A stretch of DNA of 34,132 bases from a bacterium (lineage in GTDB: Bacteria; Vulcanimicrobiota; Xenobia; Xenobiales; JADMJV01): the NCBI GenBank assembly GCA_030149525.1, contig JASBRJ010000087.1, positions 1 through 34,132 of the forward strand, given 5' to 3'. The position numbers were made by a program, and so were the translations under genes. This document shows positions 14,916-23,680 of this stretch, piece by piece (position 1 is the stretch's first letter; every line of letters starts with the position of its first letter). Below the pieces are notes generated by a model that was not told the DNA's origin, ran no database searches, and worked only from the letters and a program-made list of their open reading frames with translations.

Positions 14916-15094
14916 AGCTCGAGCGGGCTTGACTGTAGGTAGATATTGTTGACAATGTCGGTTTTAGAAGGATAGAACAAGCTTGTTGTAAAAAAAATCT
15001 TTACCAGAAAAGGTAGGGAATCTCAGGGGCGGCTTCGGGCGTTCTCGATTATCAAACCTTTCTGAACGGGTGTCCTGGAAAAGGTGGAAGTAGT

Positions 15095-15496
15095 ATGGGG
15101 ACTTCTTACGAGTTCACGGACGATCAGAATCAGAAACTAGCGACTGTTAGCGATCTCGCCAAAGCTCTCGCCAGTTTTTCGTTTTTGGCCGGCGTGACGA
15201 TGTGTAGTTTGTTTTTCTGTAAGGCAGTTCAGGTGGCACAAGAGCTTGATGCTCCTCCGCTGCCCCTGTTAGGGATCTTGTTGGCTCTGGTCATATTCGT
15301 CTGGATCCCCGTGGCGCTCTTTCAAGTAGTCACGAAGTTCAAGCTCATCATTGAGACGGAAGGGCGAGATATCGAGCATCTTCTCCAGAGTTTCGAGCTG
15401 ATGACTCGCGCTTTGAAACACTCTACCAGTTTGCTGTGGGCCTCCTTGCTTATCGTCAGTATCACCGCAGCCATGCTCATCGGAGGGTTGGGATGA
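15095..15496 (+). CDS. Small membrane protein of a tandem paralogous pair, first copy
   Basis: 133 residues, function not recognised. Layout: a hydrophilic start MGTSYEFTDDQNQKLATV, then three hydrophobic segments (about 28-46, 55-78 and 112-132), with the cytoplasmic-looking motif IIETEGRDIEHLLQSF between the second and third. The next gene shares the same layout and motifs (YEF, Leu-Ala-x-x-Leu-Lys/Ala-Ala-Phe-Ser, TEGxDIxHL). Ribosome site AAGGTGG lies about 9 bases before the ATG. I recall short YEF/TEGxDIxHL proteins in other bacteria but no assigned function. The stop overlaps the start of the second copy (ATGA), so they are translated together and may form a hetero-oligomer. The 14956-15094 gap upstream holds a perfect palindrome AACAAGCTTGTT but no clear promoter. 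Confidence 0.75.
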   Translation: MGTSYEFTDDQNQKLATVSDLAKALASFSFLAGVTMCSLFFCKAVQVAQELDAPPLPLLGILLALVIFVWIPVALFQVVTKFKLIIETEGRDIEHLLQSFELMTRALKHSTSLLWASLLIVSITAAMLIGGLG

Positions 15497-15888
15497 GCGT
15501 TCAAGAGTATGAGTTTTCAAGCAGCGAGAATATTACGATTGCTCAATTGGCCTCGTCACTGAAGGCGTTTTCTGCTCCTTTGTTCGGTCTGGCCATCGTC
15601 AGCCTGCTCGGCTCTGTCTACTTCAAGTTGATGACCGTCTCTCCGTGGGGAGGGGCAGTCTCCCTACTTTTAGGCCTCGTCACGCTGACGGCGCTTGCGA
15701 CCGGGACGCTCGCCGTGACGGCCGGCAACGACCTTGTCCAGATTGTAAAAACCGAGGGTTCCGACATCACCCACCTCATGAAGTTCTTCAGCCGAGTTCA
15801 AAGAATGTTGATGCTGTCGTTACCGCCCGTGTTGGCCTTTCTCTGTCTCAATCTGGCTTTGCTGCTCACCAGTTTTGTTCAGATTTGA
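15493..15888 (+). CDS. Small membrane protein of a tandem paralogous pair, second copy
   Basis: 131 residues, function not recognised. It starts MSVQEYEFSSSENITIAQL, followed by three hydrophobic segments (about 28-49, 54-76, 108-129) and the shared motif IVKTEGSDITHLMKFF between the second and third. ATG 15493 overlaps the upstream stop by 4 bases and has GGAGG 6 bases away; a longer frame from 15436 lies inside the first gene. The pairing and the near-equal lengths say that it arose by duplication of its neighbour. No terminator is seen before the tRNA-Tyr promoter at 15917. Confidence 0.75.
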   Translation: MSVQEYEFSSSENITIAQLASSLKAFSAPLFGLAIVSLLGSVYFKLMTVSPWGGAVSLLLGLVTLTALATGTLAVTAGNDLVQIVKTEGSDITHLMKFFSRVQRMLMLSLPPVLAFLCLNLALLLTSFVQI

Positions 15889-15916
15889 AGGGTCTCAAAA
15901 AAATAGCAAAACGGGG

Positions 15917-15945
15917 TTGACAGCCCCCACATTGGTCCTTAATAT
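15917..15945 (+). promoter_or_regulatory. Promoter of tRNA-Tyr
   Basis: Perfect TTGACA (15917-15922), 17-base spacer, TAATAT (15940-15945, 4/6). Predicted start about 15952, only a few bases before the mature tRNA end. Confidence 0.75.
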
Positions 15946-15953
15946 AGCCGCAT

Positions 15954-16041
<88 letters not shown>

Positions 16042-16045
16042 AGAG

Positions 16046-16069
16046 ACCTCGCTCCGGCGAGGTTTTTTT
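16046..16069 (+). terminator. Terminator of tRNA-Tyr
   Basis: ACCTCGC (16046-16052) / GCGAGGT (16057-16063), loop TCCG, then seven T. Confidence 0.92.
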
Positions 16070-16169
16070 ATTCTCGGGGATTGCATCGCGTCCCACTTTA
16101 AAGTAAGTTCCCAAAAGGTTCTTCAGAGGAGAAGGACTTCACCACAGGGATGGGAAGTGAGAGGTTGCT

Positions 16170-16421
16170 ATGGGAAGCACAGTAACAATACTAATCGATT
16201 ACGTTAAAGAGTTTATTCCGGCCAACAAGGGCCATTTCTTAGCGGCAGGCGTAGGCGCGTTCTTGATCGGCGCTTGCATTTGGCTGACCGCCGTGACCAG
16301 TGGACTGACGGGTGACCTAACTTACCTGGCACTGCATCCCGGTACCGATGTACCGATGATGCTTGGGGGAATCGTTCTGGTGATCGCGGCCCTGACCATG
16401 AAACTTCCTCCGGAGCGTTAG
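16170..16421 (+). CDS. Hypothetical small membrane protein with two helices
   Basis: 83 residues, no family recognised. Two hydrophobic segments (about 23-45 and 60-77) separated by a short loop containing LTYLALHPGTDVP; the ends are polar, the last residues being KLPPER. Ribosome site GAGAGG about 5 bases before ATG. It is a single-gene unit: upstream lies the tRNA-Tyr terminator, downstream a strong bidirectional terminator. The 16070-16169 gap contains a palindrome ACTTTAAAGT; weak promoter-like boxes TTGCAT and TAAGTT there are 17 bases apart. Confidence 0.65.
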   Translation: MGSTVTILIDYVKEFIPANKGHFLAAGVGAFLIGACIWLTAVTSGLTGDLTYLALHPGTDVPMMLGGIVLVIAALTMKLPPER

Positions 16422-16437
16422 GAACTCCAGGAGAGAC

Positions 16438-16473
16438 AAAAAAGTCCGGTGATTTCTCACCGGACTTTTTTTT
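16438..16473. terminator. Bidirectional terminator between the 83-residue gene and hemQ
   Basis: AGTCCGGTGA (16443-16452) / TCACCGGACT (16457-16466), loop TTTC, flanked by six A on the left and eight T on the right, so it can stop transcripts from both sides. Confidence 0.93.
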
Positions 16474-16501
16474 GTGTGGGTAAACCAACCGTAGGGCGGG
16501 T

Positions 16502-17350
16502 TTAGCTTTTGGCCAGAAGCGAATCCGACCAGGCGGGGAGTTTGGGCTGAAACAGATCTTCCGGGGCGGTGTGAATACCGATATAGAACGGTCCAAAGTC
16601 GGCGTACACGGCGCTCACCTCATCGAAGCGCATTTCATAGATGAGTTTTTTGAAGTCTACCGCATCTTTGGCGAACAGATTCACACTCCAGTCATAGTCG
16701 GCAAGGCCGGAACTAGAGGTGATGATCTGAGACACTCGCCCGTAGTATTTCCGACCCGTGGTACCGTGGCTCTTCATCAGCATACCGCGTTCCCGAGGTT
16801 GGAGCATAAACCAGTTGATCGTCTCGCCCCGCTTTTTATTCATGGGATAGAAACAGATGTACGGGTCGTCGGGGATTTCCGGATATAACCTGGCTCTTTG
16901 AGTTTCCTTTTCCTTGAGGAGTTCGGTTTCAAGAGCTTGATCCCACTCGGGAGTGTCTTCCTCTAGGCCACGCTTCGAAAGAAGTTTCTTATAGCGCTCG
17001 GCGGCGCCGTGGAGGGAGAGTTCCACCACCGAAAAATATCCGTACGCTTTCGTCAGATACTCGGAGATGGCCAGTTCAGACACGATTTGCTCAACTTCGG
17101 CCAGTTCGTCGGGTGTTTGGCGAAAATAAACGAGCATAAGATCTGCGATGTTGGAGAGTACTCGATAACAAGCGCCCGACTCTTCTTTCTCTCCCCGCTG
17201 ATTCAGTACGGTCAGAACTCGAGCTGCTTCATCGATGATGCCCTGACGTTCCTCGGCAGAAAGTCGCAGCAGCCCTCGGCGGTCAATGTGATAAAGTTGG
17301 TGCAGACAAAAAGCACCCTCAAGAGTTGAGGGGGGTCGATTTTTACTCAT
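16502..17350 (-). CDS. hemQ: Coproheme decarboxylase (HemQ/ChdC, chlorite dismutase-like)
   Basis: Last enzyme of the coproporphyrin-dependent heme pathway: hydrogen-peroxide-driven double decarboxylation of coproheme to heme b. 282 residues from ATG 17350; the frame stays open upstream to 17476. Both halves of the ferredoxin-like chlorite-dismutase fold are present. The C-terminal half shows the family residues: catalytic Tyr168 (CFYPMNKKRGETINWFML), proximal heme ligand His195 (LMKSHGTTGRKYYGRV), and the conserved TSSSGLADYDWSVNLFA and YEMRFDEVSAVYADFGPFYIG. The Gln/Arg of true chlorite dismutases are absent from this context, so HemQ is preferred. It is divergent from the M24B peptidase with 79 bases between the starts. 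Confidence 0.92.
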   Translation of the reverse strand: MSKNRPPSTLEGAFCLHQLYHIDRRGLLRLSAEERQGIIDEAARVLTVLNQRGEKEESGACYRVLSNIADLMLVYFRQTPDELAEVEQIVSELAISEYLTKAYGYFSVVELSLHGAAERYKKLLSKRGLEEDTPEWDQALETELLKEKETQRARLYPEIPDDPYICFYPMNKKRGETINWFMLQPRERGMLMKSHGTTGRKYYGRVSQIITSSSGLADYDWSVNLFAKDAVDFKKLIYEMRFDEVSAVYADFGPFYIGIHTAPEDLFQPKLPAWSDSLLAKS

Positions 17351-17429
17351 GGGCCCGTCTACGACTTCTGATAGAATTTGGCCTTCCATCACGGGCAGGC
17401 TTCGCAGGTTGGGGGTAAAAGCCCCAGCT

Positions 17430-18806
17430 ATGACAGCCGCACATTTTTCCGAACGACGTTTAAAACTTGCCGACATGCTCCCAGGGATACCCGTTTTTCT
17501 GGCCAGTGGATGTGACCGTTACCGAAATTATCCGGGCCACACCTATCCTTTCCGAGCCTCCAGCCATTATCTTTTCTTCGGTGGTCCCAATAGAAGCGGC
17601 CATGTTCTTTTGATTCTCAACGGGGAGGCGACCTTGTATCGCCCGGCCCCCGACGCCGACGACGAAGTCTGGCACGGCCCATCAGAGAGTCTTGAGGAGC
17701 TTCAATCACGCTACGATTTCAAAGAGATCAAGAACCTGGAAGAGCTGGACGAGGACCTTTCGACCCTGGGTGTTGATGAGGTCCTTGCTCTCCCTTCTTC
17801 CGATGCAGCAACCAATCGTTTTATGGAAAAGTACCTGGGCCGGGTTCCTGACCTGGACGAAGACCCCGACGTGGATCTGGTCGACGCCGTCATGGAGTTG
17901 CGCAGATGTCAGGATGAGGCCGCTCAGAGCGAAATTCGCCGGGCCGTACAAGCTACAGTAGAACTCCAGCGGGTGGTCCTGGGCGCGAGTCGACCGGGAG
18001 TCACCGAGCGTGAGCTACGTGGAGAACTGGACAAAGTGATGGCCTCGAACGGTTGGCAACCGTCTTTTAATCCCATCATTTCCGTTGCCGGAGAAGTTCT
18101 TCATAATCCGTTCTACACTCACACTCTGGCTGATGGTGATCTTCTGCTGGTGGACTGCGGTGTCGAGGTTGAGAGCGGATATGCCGGTGATCTCACGCGG
18201 ACGGTCCCGGTGAACGGTCAGTTCACCAGCACTCAGAAAGCGATTTACGACATCGTGGATAAAGCGCGAAGCGAGTCTCTCCGGCAGATTGCCCCGGGCG
18301 TCCATTTCGCAGAGCTTCATAAGACTGCCAGCCTCGTCATCGCTCAAGGTCTGGTCGAGCTTGGAATCCTCAAGGGTGAGCCGGAGGAGCTGGTTGAGAT
18401 GGGCGCTCACGCTCTCTTCTTTTGCCACGGCCTGGGCCATCTTGTGGGCCTCGACGTGCACGACATGGAAGATTTTGGCGATCGGATCGGTTATGAGGAC
18501 GGGGAGGAGCGTTCGAGTCAGTTCGGCCTTTCCAATCTGCGCCTGTCCCGCGAATTGGAAGCGGGAATGGTCGTGACCGTCGAACCTGGGTATTACCGCA
18601 TTCCAGCTTTGCTCAATGGGCCGCTGGGGGAGAAATTCGCCCATGTCCTGGATCGTGATGTCCTTCAGAAATACGAGGACGTTCGGGGTATTCGGATCGA
18701 AGACGTCGTTCTGGTAACAGATGACGGCTACGAGAACCTGAGTGAAGCCTTACCGACCGCCAGCTCTGAGGTGGAGCAGTTGGTAGGAAGCCTAAGTCCG
18801 GTCTAA
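17430..18806 (+). CDS. pepP: Xaa-Pro aminopeptidase (M24B family)
   Basis: Removes N-terminal residues that precede proline; cytoplasmic dinuclear metal enzyme. 458 residues from the ATG at 17430: an AMP_N domain (residues 1-140, with GCDRYRNYPGHTYPFRASSHYLFF) and a pita-bread M24 catalytic domain. All five metal ligands are seen: Asp242 (LLLVDCGVE), Asp254 (GYAGDLTRT), His337 (FCHGLGHLVGLDVHD), Glu385 (VVTVEPGYY) and Glu424 (GIRIEDVVLV). An in-frame ATG at 17349 would overlap the hemQ start and add non-family residues. The interval contains TGATAGAAT (17369-17377), an extended -10-like box. The last 4 bases overlap the convergent neighbour. Confidence 0.92.
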   Translation: MTAAHFSERRLKLADMLPGIPVFLASGCDRYRNYPGHTYPFRASSHYLFFGGPNRSGHVLLILNGEATLYRPAPDADDEVWHGPSESLEELQSRYDFKEIKNLEELDEDLSTLGVDEVLALPSSDAATNRFMEKYLGRVPDLDEDPDVDLVDAVMELRRCQDEAAQSEIRRAVQATVELQRVVLGASRPGVTERELRGELDKVMASNGWQPSFNPIISVAGEVLHNPFYTHTLADGDLLLVDCGVEVESGYAGDLTRTVPVNGQFTSTQKAIYDIVDKARSESLRQIAPGVHFAELHKTASLVIAQGLVELGILKGEPEELVEMGAHALFFCHGLGHLVGLDVHDMEDFGDRIGYEDGEERSSQFGLSNLRLSRELEAGMVVTVEPGYYRIPALLNGPLGEKFAHVLDRDVLQKYEDVRGIRIEDVVLVTDDGYENLSEALPTASSEVEQLVGSLSPV

Positions 18807-19204
18807 TCGAAAACCGGCTTTGCCGGCGGCTTTACGCCGGAAACCTGGGAGACGATAATCTGGAACTGGTGCACCCAGCGGGTCACCAGTTCGTCGATGT
18901 TGCTTTCTAGCTTGGCCAGTTCTTCCTTGTCGTTGCAGGCTCTGATATCCACTCGAAGTTGATCGAGCTCCTCGGTAAGTTTCTGAAACTTGTCCTTGGT
19001 CGTTTGGTCCGGATGGCGTGCTACCAGGTCGTTCATGAGTGAGGTTTGAGTCGCCGTAAGTTCGTCGATTCTCTTGCGCACCTGTTGCGCCTGAATGGGG
19101 TGGGTGGCCGACTTGGAAAGTTTGGTATGTCGATCCAGATCGCGGCTCACTTCAGCCAGGGTTTCCAACTCTTTGCGGATATCTTGCCCGCCACTTTCAC
19201 TCAT
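18803..19204 (-). CDS. Hypothetical coiled-coil protein
   Basis: 133 residues, soluble, rich in Glu, Lys, Asp and Leu with heptad-like spacing along most of its length (for example DIRKELETLAEVSRDLDRH and QKLTEELDQLRVDIRA). No signal or membrane segment. No family recognised. Tail-to-tail with pepP (4-base overlap). It lies downstream of the 255-residue secreted-protein gene on the same strand, 54 bases apart, so the two may form an operon. Confidence 0.65.
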   Translation of the reverse strand: MSESGGQDIRKELETLAEVSRDLDRHTKLSKSATHPIQAQQVRKRIDELTATQTSLMNDLVARHPDQTTKDKFQKLTEELDQLRVDIRACNDKEELAKLESNIDELVTRWVHQFQIIVSQVSGVKPPAKPVFD

Positions 19205-19258
19205 ATGGTTCGGTTCTTAGGCACGAAAGGCGAGTCCTTCCCGCGGAGTGATCTCAGC

Positions 19259-20026
19259 TCAGGGAGTGAAGGGGGTGCCCTGGCCGGGAGGAGTCACCCA
19301 TTTCTTGACCTCCGGTCGCATCTTGATGAGCTCTCGACCCACTAACGATACTTCGTCCAGAAAGGCTTTCTCGCCCTGGCGAAGCTCTTGAAGCCTTGTC
19401 TTAAGGTAGTCGTTTTCCGCTCCCGCTTGCTCTCGGAGATATCTGAGGTTTTCTCGACCAAGGCGCACATCGGGTGCCGGATAAGATCTCAGAGTTCTCA
19501 ACGCGCCCGACTCTTCTTTCACCACCTCATTGAGCGGGAAAGGGGCGTAAGGATCCAGTTGAACGGTTGGGTGAGAGGTGTAAACCCCGCGACTTATGAG
19601 TCTGTTGAGTTGGTCGATATACTCAGCCAGCGCTTCCCTGGCCTCTTTCAAGACCTTCTCGCGGCGGGCAAATTCTTCACTGAACTGGAAGCTGTGCTCG
19701 AGCCTTGCAACCAGAAAGTAGTATCGAACCAGAGGTCTCTTTCTCTCCGTGAGAGTCTGACCGGAGAACTCTCGCTTGAGCAAGCTTTCCGTCTGGGCAA
19801 CCCCGTCCTCAACGGGTAGGGGAGTGGAGCCGGCAAGGGTCTGTAGCTCTTTGCGCACGGCGGGAGACAACTTTTCCGAAACGGCGACTCTCAGCCTGAG
19901 ATCGTCGGGTGAGATGCGAAGGCGATCGGCGACAACCGGTGTGCTGAGAAGCAGGCAGCACAAAATCCCCGAGCCCCCTCTCAAGAGTACGGGTTTTAGG
20001 TGGGCTTTTTGGAGAAATGATCTCAC
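19259..20026 (-). CDS. Hypothetical exported protein with coiled-coil character
   Basis: 255 residues from the GTG at 20026; no family recognised. A basic N-terminus is followed by a hydrophobic stretch [14 protein letters not shown] and then a polar mature part, which reads as a Sec signal peptide with cleavage after Ala. The rest is helical and charged ([40 protein letters not shown]) and ends in GQGTPFTP. The start is uncertain: GTG 20026 is head-to-head with uvrB, one base between the two start codons; TTG 19984 would still keep the signal peptide and leave room for a uvrB promoter. Confidence 0.65.
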   Translation of the reverse strand: MRSFLQKAHLKPVLLRGGSGILCCLLLSTPVVADRLRISPDDLRLRVAVSEKLSPAVRKELQTLAGSTPLPVEDGVAQTESLLKREFSGQTLTERKRPLVRYYFLVARLEHSFQFSEEFARREKVLKEAREALAEYIDQLNRLISRGVYTSHPTVQLDPYAPFPLNEVVKEESGALRTLRSYPAPDVRLGRENLRYLREQAGAENDYLKTRLQELRQGEKAFLDEVSLVGRELIKMRPEVKKWVTPPGQGTPFTP

Positions 20027-20027
20027 T

Positions 20028-22181
20028 ATGGCCAACAGCTTCCGTTTGCAAGCGCCGTTCCCTCCGAGCGGCGACCAACCCAACGCTATCGACAAGATTG
20101 TCGACTCTATCAACGCAGGAAACCGTTTCACAACGCTTCTCGGCGCCACCGGTACCGGTAAGACGTTCACGGTGGCCTCGGTGATCGAGAAAATCAATCG
20201 CCCCGCCCTCGTGCTGGGGCCGAACAAGACCTTGGTGGCCCAGCTCTGTTCCGAGTTCAGAGAGTTCTTTCCCCATAACGCGGTTGAGTATTTCGTCTCT
20301 TACTATGACTACTACCAGCCCGAAGCCTATATCGCCAATACCGATACCTTTATTGAGAAAGACTCCGCCATCAACGACGAGGTGGACCGGCTTCGCCATT
20401 CGGCCACCCACGCCGTGCTGGAACGAAGAGACACTCTCGTGGTGGCCTCTGTCTCGTGTATCTACGGTCTCGGCTCACCTGAAGACTACAAGAGCACCAT
20501 TATGGTTTTTCGGCCTGGTGAAGAGATGCCCCGAAGAGAGTTGCTCAGAGATCTTATCGAGATGCAGTACACCCGGAGCAATACGGTGAACGAGCGTGCC
20601 TCTTTTCGTCTGACCGGAGAGGTGCTGGAGATCCATCCGGTGGACGAAGAGCGTGTTTACCGCATCGAGTTCTTCGGTGATGAAGTAGAGAGCATGACAT
20701 GCTATGACCCTGTCACCGGCGAGTTTCTGGGCGATCCCAAGCGAGTGGTTATCTATCCGGCACGGCACTATGTGACGCCTGAACACAAGCGTAAGGCTGC
20801 GGTCGAGTCGATTGAGGACGAGCTTCGAGAAAGACTTCAGTTCTTCCATTCCGAGGGCAAGCTCTTGGAAGCTCAGCGGCTCGAAATGCGGACTCGTTAC
20901 GACCTGGAAATGATTCAGGAGATAGGCTATTGCAACGGCATTGAGAACTACTCACGGCACACCACGGGTCGTCAGCCAGGAGACGCACCCTACACCCTCC
21001 TGGATTACTTCCCCGAAGACTTCGTCGTTTTCATCGACGAGTCTCATGTCACCGTGCCCCAGCTCAACGGCATGCTTCATGGAGACCGCTCGCGAAAAGA
21101 CAGTCTGGTGGAACACGGGTTTCGACTCCCCTCGGCCTACGACAATCGGCCGCTCGCTTTCAATGAATTTTTGGAGAGGGTAGGGCAGGTGGTATTCGTT
21201 TCAGCCACTCCTGCGGACTTCGAGAAAGAGCGAAGCGACGTCATTGTGGAGCAGATCATTCGACCCACCGGACTGGTTGACCCGGAGCTTGATATCCGAC
21301 CCGTCAAAGGTCAGGTGGACGATCTTTTGGCAGAGATCCGTAAACGTGAAAAGTTGAATGAGCGGGTCTTGGTGACGACTTTGACCAAGAAAATGGCCGA
21401 GGATCTCACCGATTATCTGTCGGGGCTCAATGTGAGAGTCCGTTATCTCCACTCGGAAGTGGACACTCTCGGTCGTATTCAAATCTTGAGAGATCTCCGT
21501 TTGGGAGAATTCGATGTGCTGGTGGGTATCAACTTGCTCCGAGAAGGACTCGACCTTCCGGAGGTGAGTCTGGTAGCCATTCTAGACGCCGATCAGGAGG
21601 GGTTTCTTCGGTCCTCGACGTCTCTTATTCAAACTATCGGCCGGGCGGCGCGGAATGTGTCCGGTCAGGTGATCCTCTATGCCGACAAGGTGACCCGCTC
21701 TATCAAGGCCGCCATGGAGGAAACCCAACGACGCCGAGAGATTCAACTTGCCTACAACAAGAAACACAACGTTTCGCCTCAAACGGTTCGAAAAGCTGTC
21801 AACGACATTCTAGACACCCTTGGATATCAGGCCAAAGAGTCGAGAAGTGTGCGCCGACAGCAGCACGAAGAGATGGAGATTGAAGAGCTCCGAGAATTGC
21901 TGGGCCAAATGGAAGACGCCATGTTGGAGGCCGCGAAAAATCTGGAGTTCGAGGCTGCCGCCGCTTTGCGAGACGAGATGCAGTCGGTGAAAAAGCAGTT
22001 GAATCGAAAGCTGGACGGTCTCCCCATCGCCGAGCAGATCGCTCTTTCGGAGTCGATCGCCAAAGTGAAAACAGAGGTGGGAACAGCCAGAGGGCCACTC
22101 TCTTTTCAGCCCCGAAGCGCGCCTAAGCCGGGCGAGTCCGGAAGCAAGCCGGCTCGACAGAGGTCGCGTCGCCGCCGGTAA
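20028..22181 (+). CDS. uvrB: UvrABC excinuclease subunit B
   Basis: Damage-verification helicase of nucleotide excision repair. 717 residues from ATG 20028 ([17 protein letters not shown] is the canonical start). Walker A GATGTGKT at residues 39-46, the beta-hairpin [17 protein letters not shown] that inserts at the lesion, Walker B-like [13 protein letters not shown], helicase motifs V-VI ([36 protein letters not shown]), and the C-terminal UVR motif ([33 protein letters not shown]) that binds UvrC/UvrA. A basic tail after the UVR motif makes it longer than the usual 660-680 residues. Ribosome site GGAGAA is about 8-11 bases upstream. Confidence 0.97.
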   Translation: MANSFRLQAPFPPSGDQPNAIDKIVDSINAGNRFTTLLGATGTGKTFTVASVIEKINRPALVLGPNKTLVAQLCSEFREFFPHNAVEYFVSYYDYYQPEAYIANTDTFIEKDSAINDEVDRLRHSATHAVLERRDTLVVASVSCIYGLGSPEDYKSTIMVFRPGEEMPRRELLRDLIEMQYTRSNTVNERASFRLTGEVLEIHPVDEERVYRIEFFGDEVESMTCYDPVTGEFLGDPKRVVIYPARHYVTPEHKRKAAVESIEDELRERLQFFHSEGKLLEAQRLEMRTRYDLEMIQEIGYCNGIENYSRHTTGRQPGDAPYTLLDYFPEDFVVFIDESHVTVPQLNGMLHGDRSRKDSLVEHGFRLPSAYDNRPLAFNEFLERVGQVVFVSATPADFEKERSDVIVEQIIRPTGLVDPELDIRPVKGQVDDLLAEIRKREKLNERVLVTTLTKKMAEDLTDYLSGLNVRVRYLHSEVDTLGRIQILRDLRLGEFDVLVGINLLREGLDLPEVSLVAILDADQEGFLRSSTSLIQTIGRAARNVSGQVILYADKVTRSIKAAMEETQRRREIQLAYNKKHNVSPQTVRKAVNDILDTLGYQAKESRSVRRQQHEEMEIEELRELLGQMEDAMLEAAKNLEFEAAAALRDEMQSVKKQLNRKLDGLPIAEQIALSESIAKVKTEVGTARGPLSFQPRSAPKPGESGSKPARQRSRRRR

Positions 22182-22289
22182 AGGGAGAGTTTTCTCATAG
22201 TTCATCTCCTCGGAGATACATATTTCGTTGAGAGAATAGTTCATTTGATGGATGTGGCGCGCCCTTTGATTTGATAAAGTGAATTCAAA

Positions 22290-22378
22290 CCAGGGGCATC
22301 CGCCTGAAGCTTCTCTGAATAAGAGAGGCTTCGTTAATTTTTCGGCTCTTTTCCTAGCCCTGGCCGGGGAGACCCAGG
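22290..22378 (+). promoter_or_regulatory. Leader with two mutually exclusive pairings before the PLP enzyme gene
   Basis: CCAGGG (22290-22295) can pair with CCCTGG (22358-22363), enclosing the 22307-22331 hairpin; alternatively CCTGG (22359-22363) pairs with CCAGG (22374-22378), which lies next to the start of a 10-codon frame. This switch-like layout suggests RNA-level control. It does not match any riboswitch consensus that I can recall. Confidence 0.35.
22307..22342 (+). terminator. Terminator-like hairpin after uvrB
   Basis: AAGCTTCTCT (22307-22316) / AGAGAGGCTT (22322-22331), one G-T pair, loop GAATA, followed after six bases by five T (22338-22342). It may end uvrB mRNA or be the central hairpin of the leader structure described for 22290-22378. 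Confidence 0.6.
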
Positions 22379-22379
22379 A

Positions 22380-22412
22380 ATGAACAAAAGTCAAGCGAAC
22401 CCGCCCCGGTGA
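22380..22412 (+). CDS. Possible 10-codon leader peptide MNKSQANPPR
   Basis: ATG at 22380 with GGAG about 8 bases upstream. The frame ends in TGA overlapping the GTG start of the next gene (GTGA at 22409-22412). The downstream gene lacks its own ribosome site, so translational coupling through this peptide is plausible. Confidence 0.35.
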   Translation: MNKSQANPPR

Positions 22413-23680
22413 ATTTTCAATCCCTTCCTTTTCAAGACCCCGAGTGCCAAAAGCTTTGGCAGCAAGCCCGTCAAGAGACGGCAGAGGTTCGAGCCGAGAT
22501 TCAAAATCGTGCGGATCTCAATTTTCTCAAGGTCCATCGAGCCTTTCAAGAGACCCAGTTGTCGGAGGCGGTTTTGGCCGGCACGACAGGCTACGGCTAC
22601 GACGATAGCGCCCGCGAGGGAGTCGATAGCCTCTTCGCCCGCGTGTTCGGCGCCGAGGCGGCAGCCGTCCGAATGCAGTGGGTTAGCGGGACCCATGCCA
22701 TGACCTCGGCTTTACGTGGGAATCTCAAGCCCGGACAAACTCTCGTCTCGGCCACAGGCGCCCCTTACGACACCTTGCTTCCGGTGATCGGAGTCCCCCA
22801 GGCCGGGGTGGGCTCGTTGGCCAGTATAGGTGTTCACTACCGAGAGGTTCCGCTACAGCAAGGGCGTCCGGATCTTCAGGCCATCGAAGCCGCCCTGGAC
22901 GAAACCACCGGTATGGTTTTCCTCCAGAGATCGCGAGGATACACCTGGCGCCCGTCCTTTTCTCTTGAGACACTGTCTCAGGTCATCGAGGTTGTCAGAC
23001 GAAAGCTGGGCGACAAGGTTACCATCCTGGTGGACAACTGCTATGGGGAGATGGTGGAATTGAGAGAACCCAGCCAGCTCGGTGCGGACATCGTAGTGGG
23101 TTCACTCATTAAGAATCTTGGCGGGACGGTCGTGCCTACCGGAGCGTATGTTGCCGGCCGAACTCAAGCGGTGGAGAATTGTATGGCGGCTTTCACCGCT
23201 CCCGGTCTTACAGGTCATGTGGGGCCGACCCTCGGGCTTGCTCGCACAATGGCCCAGGCTCTGAGTCTTGCGCCCCAGACGGTAGGACAGTGTCTGGAAG
23301 GGCTGGTTGTGGCTTCCTGGCTCTTTGAAAATCAAGGATTCGAAACGTCGCCACGGTGGAATGAGCCGAGAACGGACACCATTCAAGCTATTCGTTTGGG
23401 GAGTGTGGACGGTCAGAGACTGTTCTGCAAGGCCATCCAGAGTATGGGTTTGGTGGACGCCAGGGCGACGCCCGTCTCCGTTGTCCAGCCGGGTTATCGT
23501 GATCCCATTTTGATGGCTGGTGGAACCTTTATACAAGGTTCTTCGGCGGAACTCTCCGCAGACGGTCCCGAACGCGAGCCCTATGTCTGCTATCTGCAGG
23601 GGGGCACCTCAAGAATGCATGTGGAACTGGCGGCAGTTTCGGCTCTACAAGCGTTAAGGAAATCTGAATGTTACCAATAG
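22409..23680 (+). CDS. PLP-dependent Met-gamma-lyase-like enzyme (YnbB/aluminium-resistance family)
   Basis: Fold-type I pyridoxal-phosphate enzyme of the family annotated as methionine gamma-lyase-like or aluminium resistance; true reaction uncertain. 423 residues. Family hallmarks: AGTTGYGYDDSAREGVDSLFARVFGAEAAAVR (about 57-88), VSGTHAM (92-98), Asp209 that binds the pyridine nitrogen (ILVDNCYGEMVE) and the Schiff-base Lys235 (VGSLIKNLGG). GTG at 22409 is the only reasonable start between the upstream stop and the first conserved block. It has no ribosome site and appears coupled to the upstream leader frame. The end overlaps murI by 13 bases. Confidence 0.88.
   Translation: MNFQSLPFQDPECQKLWQQARQETAEVRAEIQNRADLNFLKVHRAFQETQLSEAVLAGTTGYGYDDSAREGVDSLFARVFGAEAAAVRMQWVSGTHAMTSALRGNLKPGQTLVSATGAPYDTLLPVIGVPQAGVGSLASIGVHYREVPLQQGRPDLQAIEAALDETTGMVFLQRSRGYTWRPSFSLETLSQVIEVVRRKLGDKVTILVDNCYGEMVELREPSQLGADIVVGSLIKNLGGTVVPTGAYVAGRTQAVENCMAAFTAPGLTGHVGPTLGLARTMAQALSLAPQTVGQCLEGLVVASWLFENQGFETSPRWNEPRTDTIQAIRLGSVDGQRLFCKAIQSMGLVDARATPVSVVQPGYRDPILMAGGTFIQGSSAELSADGPEREPYVCYLQGGTSRMHVELAAVSALQALRKSECYQ

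Noticed and set aside
14302-14955. Longer TetR starting at TTG 14955
   Set aside because: The added 25 residues are not family-like and the promoter/operator would fall inside the coding region.
16502-17350. True chlorite dismutase
   Set aside because: Length, the YPMNKKRGE tyrosine motif and the YEMRFDEVSA segment match HemQ-type coproheme decarboxylases.
22261-22408. Known riboswitch (SAM, THF, fluoride, glycine, cyclic-di-GMP classes considered)
   Set aside because: Conserved cores of these classes as I remember them are not present; only a generic alternative-pairing leader can be claimed.
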